Source: Phycisphaeraceae bacterium
GTDB taxonomy: Bacteria; Planctomycetota; Phycisphaerae; Phycisphaerales; UBA1924
Direction of reading: 5' to 3'
Length of the DNA stretch: 64,000 bases
Assembly (NCBI GenBank): GCA_019636565.1
Contig: JAHBXG010000008.1
Span: 62,001 to 126,000, forward strand
Shown here in pieces: positions 35,297-43,378 of the stretch; positions within the stretch are counted from its first letter, which is position 1, and every line of letters starts with the position of its first letter. The position numbers and the translations under genes are program-made. The notes under the pieces were generated by a model. That model had not been told where the DNA came from and made no database searches. It saw only the letters and a list, made by a program, of their open reading frames with translations.

Positions 35297-36925
35297 ATGA
35301 ACATGTTTGGAAAACTAGTCGGAGTTGCGGCACTCGCCGTGACGGTCGGAACGGGCTTGATGGGGTGTCAGGCGAACGGTAAACGCCTGCCGAGCGAAGA
35401 CGGGACGACGCGCGTCGGTGCGTTCGGCTATTACTGGCGGGCCGAGAAGCCCAAGACGCCGGCCCCGGCCCCGGCCCCCGTCACTCGTTCGGCCGACCCC
35501 TGCAACCCGGTCATTGGCCCGGACATGATGACCACCAAGCAGGGCTTCCCGACCGGCGACATGAACTCGTCGCACGTCATGCTCCAGGAAGTCTTCCCCT
35601 CGATGGTGAAGGCCAACAGCAACTTCCCGTACAAGATTTACGTCAGCAACCTCACCAACGCAACGCTGAGCAACGTCATGGTGACGGCGACCAGCATGCA
35701 GAACCGCTCGATCGTCACCAGCAATCCGCAGGCGACGACCAGCGGCCCCAACGGCGAGACCCGCTGGTTCGTCGGCGATCTGCCCCCCGGCAAGTGCATG
35801 GTGATCGACGCGACCGCCAAGGCCAACTCGGTCGGCAACAGCTCGACCTGCCTCACGGTCAGCTACGCCAATTCGCTCTGCTCGAACCTCCAGGTCGTCC
35901 AGCCGGCGATCGCGCTGACCCACAAGGTCACCCCGAACGCCACGGTCTGCGACGCCATCAACGCGACCTTTGAAGTCAAGAACACGGGTTCGGGCCCGGC
36001 AACGAACGTTGTCGTGAGCGAAAACCTCCCGGCCGGCATCACCACGATGGACGGCGGCACGAGCTACACCTTCAACGCCGGCACGCTGGCGCAGGGTCAG
36101 AGCAAGCCGTTCAGCCTCGGCCTCAAGTCCACCAAGCCCGGCACCTTCACGATCCCGTCGAAGGTCACCGCCGATGATGGCCTGCTCGCCACTTCTGAGC
36201 CGCAGACCGTCACCGTCACCCAGCCGGCCCTCAAGATCGTTGCCGAGTGCCCGCAGGGCGGCCTGGTCGGTCGTACCGGCATGTCTCTGACCTTCAAGTT
36301 CACCGTCACCAACACCGGTAACGCCCCAGCCAACACCACCGTGTCGGCCACCGCTCCGAATTCCTCGACGTTCGTTTCCGCTGACAACGGCGGCACCGGC
36401 GGCGCGGGCGGAACGACCTGGAACATCGGCTCGCTCGCTCCGGGCGCGTCGAAGACGGTCAGCATGACCGTCCAGACCAGCGCGGTCGGCTCGGTCTCTA
36501 CGACTGCTACCGCCACCGCCCCGTGCGCCACAGCCGCGACGGCTCCTTGCACGGCCAGCACGGCGGGTCTGCCTGACCTGGGCACCCTCGTGAGCGACGT
36601 TGACGGCGTTGTGTACGTCGGCGACAACCACGAGTACACCTGCGAAGTCATGAACCAGGGCATGGTCCCCCTCACGAACGTGAAGATGACCATGGATATC
36701 CCGGCGGCCATCACCTTCGTCAGCTCGGCTCAGGCGAACAAGATGGAAGGCGGCAAGCGCGTGTTCGAAGTCGGCACGATCCCGGTTGGCGGGCGTGTGA
36801 CCTGGAAGTTCATGGCGAAGGCCTCGAGCCCCGGCGAACACCTGATCTCGGGCATCACGACCTGCACCGAACTCAAGACCCCGGTGCGTGACGACGAGTT
36901 GACCAACTACGTGAACAAGCAGTAA
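35297..36925 (+). CDS. Lipoprotein with DUF11-type repeats (OmcB-like)
   Basis: A 542-residue lipoprotein: signal with lipobox LMGC and Cys24. After a Pro-rich tether, several immunoglobulin-like DUF11 repeats follow, recognisable from NTGSGPATNVVVSENLPAGI, NTGNAPANTTVSATAP and NQGMVPLTNVKMTMDIP. Many cysteines are spaced through the repeats (SSTCLTVSYANSLCS, ECPQGG, APCATAATAPC), which recalls the disulfide-linked 60-kDa OmcB protein of Chlamydiae. Codon use is strongly biased to C-ending codons, suggesting high expression. AGAGGAAA precedes the ATG; a very strong terminator follows. Probably an abundant cell-wall or surface protein. Confidence 0.88.
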   Translation: MNMFGKLVGVAALAVTVGTGLMGCQANGKRLPSEDGTTRVGAFGYYWRAEKPKTPAPAPAPVTRSADPCNPVIGPDMMTTKQGFPTGDMNSSHVMLQEVFPSMVKANSNFPYKIYVSNLTNATLSNVMVTATSMQNRSIVTSNPQATTSGPNGETRWFVGDLPPGKCMVIDATAKANSVGNSSTCLTVSYANSLCSNLQVVQPAIALTHKVTPNATVCDAINATFEVKNTGSGPATNVVVSENLPAGITTMDGGTSYTFNAGTLAQGQSKPFSLGLKSTKPGTFTIPSKVTADDGLLATSEPQTVTVTQPALKIVAECPQGGLVGRTGMSLTFKFTVTNTGNAPANTTVSATAPNSSTFVSADNGGTGGAGGTTWNIGSLAPGASKTVSMTVQTSAVGSVSTTATATAPCATAATAPCTASTAGLPDLGTLVSDVDGVVYVGDNHEYTCEVMNQGMVPLTNVKMTMDIPAAITFVSSAQANKMEGGKRVFEVGTIPVGGRVTWKFMAKASSPGEHLISGITTCTELKTPVRDDELTNYVNKQ

Positions 36926-36951
36926 TTCAGCAGATTCAAATTGCATGCTTC

Positions 36952-36987
36952 AGGGCCCGCGTTCGAACGCGGGCCCTTTTCTTTTTT
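36952..36987 (+). terminator. Very strong rho-independent terminator
   Basis: A near-perfect hairpin (AGGGCCCGCG paired with CGCGGGCCCT around TTCGAA, 36952-36977) followed by TTTCTTTTTT ends the DUF11 lipoprotein transcript. Confidence 0.95.
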
Positions 36988-37025
36988 GAACCCCCGCGGG
37001 CGTTGGCCGTCAATCATTCCCACCC

Positions 37026-38288
37026 ATGGCTCAGATCCCGGTGGACACAGAAAGGCAGAAACTGCTGCTATCACATTGCCGCGATGCGATTGCCCGAGGT
37101 GAAATTGAGCTGGGCGAGCGGGTCTGCCGCGATATGAACGCCTCGGGCTGGGGCGACGGTCGCACGTGGATGCTGATCTCAGAGGTCGCCCGAATTGTCG
37201 GACGCCGCGATGTTGCGCTCGACGCGGCGGCTCGGGCGGCAGCCGCCACCGGACTCCATGCCGGCGAAGTAGAAAGAATCCGCACCGCGTGCGAAGCGAT
37301 GGTCGAATCCTCCCCCGGCCGGGGAGGCTTGCACGTCATCCGCTCGTGGGGGCAGGGGTTCTGGTCCGACGTTGATCACGTCGTCGGGCAATTGGTCGTC
37401 GCTGAAATGACCGGACGCACGCCGATTGTGCTGTGGGGAGCAAACTCCCGATTCGGGGACGGAACCAAGAACGCCTGGGAGAGCTTCTTTGAACCGGTGT
37501 CGGCCGGCACTATCCCCTGCGATGCCTCGTTCTTCCCCAGGAAGTGGCGTGCCGACAATCTCACGGTCGCCGAGAATGGCGCGTTCTCCGGCCCGGGCTC
37601 GCGCATCGCGTTCTTGCCCTTTCTTTCGAGCGACGCCGCCGTGACGGTGAGCGATTTTCACGCGCCGCTGCTGGCGATTTCACACTGGATTCCCGCTTCA
37701 AGCCCCCTTTTCGCCAGACCTGTCCGAGAGATTTACCAATCCGTCCTGGGAGATCGTGTACGGATCAGGGCCGACATTGCCGCTCGCGTTGATGAAGCCG
37801 CCAACCGTCTGGGAGTGGGTGGCGGCCAGCCTCCGGTCATCGCCGTCCATGTGCGCGGCAGCGACAAGGTCATCGAAATGGGAGACATGCGCCCGGTGCA
37901 CGAGGCTTTTCATGCGGAGATCGCCCGGCAGATCGACGCGCTGGGGCCCCACACCCGCGTGCTGCTCCTGACCGATTGGGAGCCGGCTGCCCAGGAGTAT
38001 CGGGCGAAGTACGGAACGCGACTGATCGAAACTGCAGCCGTACGCACGGCTGGCGATGTCGGGCTGCACTTTCAGAAAGACCGCGATGGCCGGCGGCTGG
38101 GCGAAGATGTGCTCATCGACACCATGCTCGCCTCGCGCTGCGATGCCTTTGTCGGGATCGGATGGAGCAACGTCTCGCTCTATATGTCGTACTTCGCTCG
38201 AATTCGCGGCATGGAGGACGACCGTATCGCGCTCATCGGGCCGAACATGCATGAGAACTACAACTGGTTCCTGCTACGCCGAGGTTGA
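37026..38288 (+). CDS. Fucosyltransferase-like (NodZ/GT23-type) protein
   Basis: A 420-residue cytoplasmic protein. The N-terminal 95 residues are helical, TPR-like. The rest resembles alpha-1,6-fucosyltransferases: VIAVHVRGSDK (about 275-285) matches the GDP-fucose-binding motif H-x-R-x-x-D-K, and GEDVLIDTMLASRCDAFVG with GWSNVSLYMSYF matches the second conserved motif. Likely modifies a surface glycan or lipid; donor and acceptor are inferred. It lies next to the mannose-6-phosphate isomerase gene, which supplies the mannose branch from which GDP-fucose is made. No clear ribosome binding site. Confidence 0.7.
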   Translation: MAQIPVDTERQKLLLSHCRDAIARGEIELGERVCRDMNASGWGDGRTWMLISEVARIVGRRDVALDAAARAAAATGLHAGEVERIRTACEAMVESSPGRGGLHVIRSWGQGFWSDVDHVVGQLVVAEMTGRTPIVLWGANSRFGDGTKNAWESFFEPVSAGTIPCDASFFPRKWRADNLTVAENGAFSGPGSRIAFLPFLSSDAAVTVSDFHAPLLAISHWIPASSPLFARPVREIYQSVLGDRVRIRADIAARVDEAANRLGVGGGQPPVIAVHVRGSDKVIEMGDMRPVHEAFHAEIARQIDALGPHTRVLLLTDWEPAAQEYRAKYGTRLIETAAVRTAGDVGLHFQKDRDGRRLGEDVLIDTMLASRCDAFVGIGWSNVSLYMSYFARIRGMEDDRIALIGPNMHENYNWFLLRRG

Positions 38289-38326
38289 CCCGAACTTCGA
38301 AGTCGCCGCGCCGCAGAGCCCATGTA

Positions 38327-39334
38327 CTACGCCACATCGACAACGAGCAAGGAAAGGTCCGTCGCCGCGACGAGCGAACTGTTTTCGAGAAGCGAGGCGG
38401 GGATCAGGAGTGTGCGCCCCGCCTGGATCGGAACCGGTGACGACTTTCCGGCGTGGAGCGTTCCGCTCCCGCGCAGGATCATCGCGACCTGAGCGCGATT
38501 CGGACGGCCTGCAAGCGGTCGCGATTCGCCGGCGCGCAGCCGCCATTCATCTACGCCGAAGAACTCGGAAGTCACCAACCGAGCCGAAGTCTGACCCGGT
38601 TCTAGCCTCGTCAGTGGCGGCGGCGGGCCGAGATCGGTGCAGGCCAGCGTCTGGGCGACGTGCAACTCGCGCCCCTTCCGCCCGTACTCCTTCGCCCAGT
38701 CGTAGACGCGAAAAGTGGTATCGCTCGGGGTTTGCACCTCGGCAACGACCACCCCCGCGCCGAGCGCATGGATCGTGCCGCTGGGCAGGTTGTGACACTC
38801 GCCGACGATCGCCGGGTACGACTGCATGACTTGGGGAACGGTCTGATTCTTCACGGCGAGTTCGAGTTGCTCGCGGGTGACGCCCGGCCTTAGCCCCTTG
38901 AAGATCACGGGGCATTGCCCGTTCGAATTGCTGGCGTCCAACACATACCAGCACTCGGTCTTGAGATGACAATCGGCGTTTGCAGCGGCATACGCGGGCG
39001 AGGGGTGCACCTGAATTGAAAGATGTTCGCAGGCATCGAGAAACTTCACAAGCAGCGGAAACCCGCCCGAAGCCGTGAGTTTCGTGCCTCCGAGCAGTTG
39101 CACTCCCCACTGGCGAATCGCTTCGCGGATCGACCGTCCGGCGAGCGGGCCGTTATCGATGACGGAGTGCTCGGCGCCGCCACCTCCGCCGCTGGCGGAC
39201 GTCGAGTCGAGATCGGCGAGTTCCCAAGATTCACCGATGTTTCCGGGCGGGAGCGACTTGCCGAGCGATTCGAGAGCGCGACCGCCCCAGACTTTGTCTT
39301 TGAAAACAGGGCGGAAGAGAAGGGGATATGGCAT
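38327..39334 (-). CDS. manA: Class I mannose-6-phosphate isomerase
   Basis: A 335-residue cupin-type zinc enzyme interconverting mannose 6-phosphate and fructose 6-phosphate. Zinc ligands are seen as Gln108 and His110 in IQVHPS, Glu127 in KTECWY and His189 in PSGTIHALG. The opening PVFKDKVWGGRALE and the length fit the short bacterial class. A Ser/Gly-rich loop (STSASGGGGG, about 44-53) is an addition. A TAGAGT hexamer lies 7 nt before the ATG with no Shine-Dalgarno sequence. Convergent with the fucosyltransferase-like gene. Confidence 0.93.
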   Translation of the reverse strand: MPYPLLFRPVFKDKVWGGRALESLGKSLPPGNIGESWELADLDSTSASGGGGGAEHSVIDNGPLAGRSIREAIRQWGVQLLGGTKLTASGGFPLLVKFLDACEHLSIQVHPSPAYAAANADCHLKTECWYVLDASNSNGQCPVIFKGLRPGVTREQLELAVKNQTVPQVMQSYPAIVGECHNLPSGTIHALGAGVVVAEVQTPSDTTFRVYDWAKEYGRKGRELHVAQTLACTDLGPPPPLTRLEPGQTSARLVTSEFFGVDEWRLRAGESRPLAGRPNRAQVAMILRGSGTLHAGKSSPVPIQAGRTLLIPASLLENSSLVAATDLSLLVVDVA

Positions 39335-39347
39335 GCGGGCAACTCTA
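39335..39347 (-). promoter_or_regulatory. -10 element placed for a leaderless start
   Basis: On the minus strand TAGAGT (39347-39342) is followed by 7 nt and the ATG of manA; no Shine-Dalgarno sequence. Confidence 0.4.
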
Positions 39348-39490
39348 CGCGAGAGTGATTATCGCAAGTAATTGATATAGACCTTGCAGGTCGCATCGCG
39401 ACGGGGAGCGATGAACCACGCTTTGTACGTCACGACCTCGCCGTACTTTCGATAGAGCCTTGTTTCAAGGCCGTTCAGGTCACAAATCCC

Positions 39491-39829
39491 TTAGTCTTGC
39501 TTCGGAACAAAAGAGAAGTACTCCACACGGCTTGCACCGATTCGCCTTGCAAATTGACCGAGCCGAAGTTTCAGCAGTTTCTCACGAAAAGTTGAATCAA
39601 CTGCTCCCAGAACAGACTCGCCCGCCTGTGATACCGGAATTGACGTCAGCTGCGGCAGTCTGAGGAATTCCACTTTGGCGTCAGGGTCGCGGAGCGGCGC
39701 ACGGTCCCCGGTGTAACTCGCAGTCATCTTGGCCATCGCATCGTCGGTGGATCGGCAACCGATCATCATCAGCGTGGCAAAGCCGAACGCAGCCCATGCA
39801 ACCCCGCGATGTGGGCGCAATCTTGCCAT
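39491..39829 (-). CDS. Small hypothetical lipoprotein
   Basis: A 112-residue protein with a lipoprotein-like signal: hydrophobic VAWAAFGFATLMMIGC with the lipid cysteine at 25. The remainder is short, with one helix pair (STFREKLLKLRLGQFARRIG) and no recognised domain. It starts 22 bases after the fabZ-like stop on the same strand, so it is probably the last gene of the H1-fabZ unit. Function unknown. Confidence 0.6.
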   Translation of the reverse strand: MARLRPHRGVAWAAFGFATLMMIGCRSTDDAMAKMTASYTGDRAPLRDPDAKVEFLRLPQLTSIPVSQAGESVLGAVDSTFREKLLKLRLGQFARRIGASRVEYFSFVPKQD

Positions 39830-39851
39830 GAGGCTTCGGGACGCGGTCGAC

Positions 39852-40400
39852 TCACATGCTCATGCCGGTGATCTGAGCCTGGAACGCCACTTTGCCGTCC
39901 ACCATCCCCTGGATGTTGGAGACAAACCGCCGGCGAGAGCACTTCAACTCTTCGCACAGGACGTACAAGTCCTGTCCTGGCTCGACCATGGCCCGGAACG
40001 AGCACTCATCGATCCGCAGGAACACGGCGATGTTGGTGTTCTTCCGGCGCACGTTGTAGAGGTACGAGGCGAGCTGAGCGCCCACCTCGATCATCAGCAC
40101 GCCCGGCATGATCGGGCGCGGCGGGAAGTGGCCGGCGCACCAGAACTCATCGGCGCGGGTGTTGTGCACCGCCACGCCCCGACTGAAATCGGGGGTGTGC
40201 CAGATCATCCGGTCGATCATCGACATCGCGCCGCGATGGGGGATGACGCTCTCGAGCTGCGCCTTCGAGACCATCTCGCCCTTCAAATCGATGCCCGATA
40301 GGTCGAACAACAACTTGGTGGGCGCGCTCTGCGACTCTTCCTCTTTGGAGAGGTGCGCAGAACCGGACTGAACTTGTGCCTCAGCTGGGCTTTGGGGCAT
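39852..40400 (-). CDS. FabZ-like 3-hydroxyacyl-ACP dehydratase
   Basis: A 182-residue hot-dog-fold protein. The active-site region AGHFPPRPIMPGVLMIEVGAQ holds the catalytic His and the following Glu as in FabZ, and VIPHRGAMSMIDRM matches the family opening. A 35-residue N-terminal extension, rich in Ser/Glu, precedes the fold. It would dehydrate 3-hydroxyacyl-ACP in fatty-acid synthesis; because of the extension and the unusual PHRGAMSM (usually PHRYPFLLVD), a side role in another lipid pathway is possible. It overlaps the histone H1-like gene by 20 bases. Confidence 0.85.
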   Translation of the reverse strand: MPQSPAEAQVQSGSAHLSKEEESQSAPTKLLFDLSGIDLKGEMVSKAQLESVIPHRGAMSMIDRMIWHTPDFSRGVAVHNTRADEFWCAGHFPPRPIMPGVLMIEVGAQLASYLYNVRRKNTNIAVFLRIDECSFRAMVEPGQDLYVLCEELKCSRRRFVSNIQGMVDGKVAFQAQITGMSM

Positions 40401-40563
40401 CTCGAACTTCCAGGACCTTTTCACGGATCTCTTGGGCCGCAGCTTTGATGTCCTGCATCGACTTGCGAACCCGGGTTCCGGCCGCCTTGTTGCCGCCGTC
40501 AAACTTCAGAATGTCTTCTTCCGCGTCGACGATCAGTTTTTTGAGTTTTTCGAAGGCTTCCAC
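40381..40563 (-). CDS. Histone H1-like (Hc1-type) DNA-binding protein
   Basis: A 60-residue basic-acidic helical protein: EKLKKLIVDAEEDILKFDGG, then GNKAAGTRVRKSMQDIKAAA. The block GNKAAGTRVRK closely resembles the N-terminal domain of the chlamydial histone-like protein Hc1 (GNKAAAQRVR), but the Lys/Ala-rich C-terminal tail of Hc1 is absent. I place the start at a GTG (40563) because GGGAG lies 10 nt upstream and the coding pattern begins there. It overlaps fabZ by 20 bases. It may bind or compact DNA; without the tail, a different role is possible. Confidence 0.8.
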   Translation of the reverse strand: MEAFEKLKKLIVDAEEDILKFDGGNKAAGTRVRKSMQDIKAAAQEIREKVLEVRDAPKPS

Positions 40564-40684
40564 GCGAATGGCTCCCAGTGAAATTGCGGTATCCAACCCC
40601 AGCCCCCACCGCCACGCGGCGTGACGGGGTAAGCCAGCCATTCTAGGGGGCTCCCGGCACGATTCCGCACGGGTCCTGTTCGGA

Positions 40685-41674
40685 TCAGCGAGAAACCTGC
40701 GGCAGCGTGTTTTCGAGGGTTTCAAGAGCGGCACGCAGGTATTTGGGGTGCCCTTCCCGATCGGTAAATGCCGGAGAAACCGCCGCCATCAGCACTCGCC
40801 GGATGTTGGCGAGATCCGGGTATTCGGGGTCCACCCGCATGCCCCGCTCGCGTCGGAGGTTGGCCAGTTCGGTCACGGGTTTCACGCCGTGGAGATATTC
40901 GGGCGCGGCCCAGTACTGGCGTTCGAGGTACACCGCATCCTCAACCCAGTGGCCTGGATGAACCATTGCCAGATCGATCATGACGCAGGCGTGGGAATCG
41001 TCGCGTGGCGATTCCAGCCGCAGCACGTTGCCCGGATGTAGATCGCCGTGGCACCAGCAATTGAGGGGGCGGGCCGTCCAGCGCGCCAGGAGTTTGGGCA
41101 GCAACTTGACCACCTGCTTGATCGCTTCGTTCCAGCGCTGCGGTTCTGCGATCGCGTAGGCGTGGCACACATCCCGGGCCTTGGCGAGCGTGCCCTCCCA
41201 ATCCAGGTGCTTGGGCGCGTGGATTTCGGGTCGCACCCGCAGCGCGGCGTCATGGAAGTCGGACGCGGCGATCAGCACTCGCCGCACGTCGCCGTCTTGC
41301 ATGCGAGGTCGGATCGGCTCGCCCTTCACGCGTTCTTCCACAATCCACGCAAGGTCGTAGCCGTTGAGTTCGCTGCCGCTGGCGAAGACCCGGGGGGTCG
41401 GAGCCTTGGCTTGGGGGTTTCCGAGTTCGGTGGTCCAGCGGAATTCGGCCGGACCCATGGGCAGTTTCACGATGACCTCGCACGATCCGCGTGCGTCGGT
41501 CCACGTGGCCGAGCCCGTCGCGCTGCCGCTGGAAGACCACGCGGACTTGAACCAGGTGACCGTGCCAAGGCGGCCTTCGCACTGACGGTGCAACACGGGT
41601 TCCAGCATGTGCGCGAGCGACGACGCATCGTTCTGCTCGGCCGGGTGCTGGGAGTGCGGATCGGTGAAATTCAT
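40685..41674 (-). CDS. APH-type phosphotransferase
   Basis: A 329-residue aminoglycoside-phosphotransferase/choline-kinase fold protein. The catalytic loop is CWCHGDLHPGNVL (about 208-220) and the metal-binding Asp lies in VMIDLAMVHPGHWVED, after the usual ~15 residues. The nucleotide-binding lobe includes EVIVKLPMGP. Real substrates of such chromosomal members are often small sugars, amino alcohols or unknown metabolites; I cannot tell which. Neighbours give no clue. No clear ribosome binding site. Confidence 0.8.
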   Translation of the reverse strand: MNFTDPHSQHPAEQNDASSLAHMLEPVLHRQCEGRLGTVTWFKSAWSSSGSATGSATWTDARGSCEVIVKLPMGPAEFRWTTELGNPQAKAPTPRVFASGSELNGYDLAWIVEERVKGEPIRPRMQDGDVRRVLIAASDFHDAALRVRPEIHAPKHLDWEGTLAKARDVCHAYAIAEPQRWNEAIKQVVKLLPKLLARWTARPLNCWCHGDLHPGNVLRLESPRDDSHACVMIDLAMVHPGHWVEDAVYLERQYWAAPEYLHGVKPVTELANLRRERGMRVDPEYPDLANIRRVLMAAVSPAFTDREGHPKYLRAALETLENTLPQVSR

Positions 41675-41857
41675 GTGGAATACTGAAACGGCAACGTGTC
41701 AGAACCGCAGAGCGGCGATGTGGAAGCCCGGCCGGCGGCGCGGATTTGGACGAGAGGTGCGATGTCGATGGAAAGTGCCGCAGCTGGGGTCGTCGGGCTC
41801 GACGATTCGGTGTGCAAGTGAGAGGTTCCTTGCGGCAGAAGGACTACCAATCTTCGT

Positions 41858-42865
41858 TCACGATACCGCGCCGGTTCGCCCGTTGCCACCCTCGACGGCG
41901 TGCATCAGCGCAAGTAGTTGCTGGGGCGAGAGGTTCTCGGCCCGCGATTTTGGGGTAATGCCCGGCGGATATGCGAATGGTTCGCGAACAGAAAATTTTT
42001 CGCGAAGAATGCCGCCCAGTTGCTTGCGACGCTGCTCAAAGAGGGCCTGGATGAAGTCGGCCAAATCGTGCGACCGGGGCGTGAGCGGATCGGGTCGGCG
42101 GCGGATTGCGATCATCGAACTTGTTACATCGGGGCGGGGCCAAAAGCACTCGGGCGGCAGCTTTGCGACGCGCTCGACGTGCGCCGTCGCACTGGCAATA
42201 ACGGAAAGCGGTCCGTAATCCGCGGTATCGGGCGCCGCTCCGAGGCGGTCGGCAACCTCTTTCTGAACCGTGACAAAGAGGCCGGAGCAGTTGGGATAGT
42301 CGAGCAGGAGGTTGGTGATGAGGGGCGTGGCAGCGCCGTACGGGAGGTTGGCGATGAGGCGGAATGAAGGTGCCGAGGAGCCGGGGTGACGAGATGTTGA
42401 GGGGGAAGCAAAGCCGGGCGAAACGTTCAGACTTGGCTCTGGTGTTCCCACTCGCTCCTTCACGATTCCTCGCCCACCCTCTGCCACCTCCCTCGGCGAG
42501 AGAGATTCAGAGAGGAGCCTTCGCAATTCGGGGTTGAGGGCGCGTTTTCCGTCGAGGCAGTCACCGTGGATGAGGGTGAGTTGGCCGCCGGCGATTTGAG
42601 GGGCAAGTCGGTCCAGAAGGAGGCTGTGAAGGCCGTTGTCCAGCTCGCAGGCGACCACTCGTACGCCGCGGGAAAGCAATTCTTCGGTGAGCACGCCTGT
42701 GCCGGGCCCGATTTCGAGGACGAATTCGCCGGGCTGGACGCCCGAGAAATCGACCAGTTTTCGGATAAGGTTGTGATCGACAAGGAAATTCTGGCCAAGA
42801 GACTTCTTCGGGGCGAGGCCCCGTGCGGCGAGAAGGTCTTTGATTGATGTCAGTGATTGGGGCAC
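41858..42865 (-). CDS. rsmA: 16S rRNA dimethyladenosine transferase with an in-frame insertion
   Basis: A 335-residue RsmA/KsgA that dimethylates two adjacent adenosines near the 3' end of 16S rRNA. Motifs: KKSLGQNFLVD (20-30), EIGPGTGVLTEEL (51-63), ACELDNGL, GDCLDG and the catalytic NLPY (173-176). Between GDCLDG and NLPY, where relatives have about 30 residues, there are about 70; the extra part (about 119-167) is Ser/Pro/Arg-rich (LSPREVAEGGRG at its start) and looks like an inserted repeat element. The start is a GTG at 42865. It reads divergently from the DUF4375 gene. Confidence 0.93.
   Translation of the reverse strand: MPQSLTSIKDLLAARGLAPKKSLGQNFLVDHNLIRKLVDFSGVQPGEFVLEIGPGTGVLTEELLSRGVRVVACELDNGLHSLLLDRLAPQIAGGQLTLIHGDCLDGKRALNPELRRLLSESLSPREVAEGGRGIVKERVGTPEPSLNVSPGFASPSTSRHPGSSAPSFRLIANLPYGAATPLITNLLLDYPNCSGLFVTVQKEVADRLGAAPDTADYGPLSVIASATAHVERVAKLPPECFWPRPDVTSSMIAIRRRPDPLTPRSHDLADFIQALFEQRRKQLGGILREKFSVREPFAYPPGITPKSRAENLSPQQLLALMHAVEGGNGRTGAVS
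42365..42511 (-). repeat. In-frame insertion within rsmA
   Basis: About 147 bases (49 codons) interrupt the conserved part of rsmA without breaking the frame. It contains CCTCCCTCGGCGAG (42487-42500), matching the arsC/arsM junction at 8267 except for one base, and on the minus strand CTCAACATCTC, similar to CTCAACCTCTC in the aat insertion. Confidence 0.55.
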
Positions 42866-42906
42866 GTTGGGTTTTTCAGTCAGTACTGCGCGGAGAATAA
42901 GACACT

Positions 42907-43377
42907 ATGACCACCGATCGATCACTCTTTGAAGACCGCGTTGAAATGTTATTGGCAGAGCGAGGCTGGCCGAGCGTTGACAGCGAGGCATTCAAGAAAA
43001 TGGACAAGCACCAGCAACGCATGGCGTCGCTGTTCGTGCTTGAGAACGAGGTCTCCGGGGGCGGCTTCTCGCGGGCCTACTTCAATCAGGATCTCGAACT
43101 GGGCGTGATTGCCGCGGACGCGTACGAGGCCATCGGCGCCAAGGAGCACGCGCAGGTCGTCCGGCAATCGCTTGAGGCCGCGAAGAAGCAGGCCGCATCC
43201 GAGAAGGCGGGCATGACGAGCGGATCGCTCCTGACCATGTCCGAGGAACACATCAAGTCGGGCTACGCGACGGTCGACAAGGCGTGGGCATCGATCTCGG
43301 GCATCGACACGGCCAAACTGAAGTCGGCGTATATGAAGCAGCATTCGCTGTCGTTTGGGATTGTGCTGAACAAGTAA
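42907..43377 (+). CDS. DUF4375-like (DMP19) protein
   Basis: A 156-residue helical cytoplasmic protein. The core LENEVSGGGFSRAYFNQDLELG followed by AYEAIGAKEHAQVVRQSLEAA matches the DMP19/DUF4375 family (usual form EVNNGGFxQYFYN). Other members have been proposed as DNA-mimic proteins that bind repressors, but this acidic-surface role is not shown here. It is monocistronic and convergent with the HAD gene, whose stop lies one base after its own. Confidence 0.75.
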   Translation: MTTDRSLFEDRVEMLLAERGWPSVDSEAFKKMDKHQQRMASLFVLENEVSGGGFSRAYFNQDLELGVIAADAYEAIGAKEHAQVVRQSLEAAKKQAASEKAGMTSGSLLTMSEEHIKSGYATVDKAWASISGIDTAKLKSAYMKQHSLSFGIVLNK

Positions 43378-43378
43378 C

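Noticed and set aside
35315-36946. A minus-strand open frame opposite the DUF11 lipoprotein gene
   Set aside because: A low-complexity Arg/Gly/Val sequence caused by strong C-ending codon bias on the other strand.
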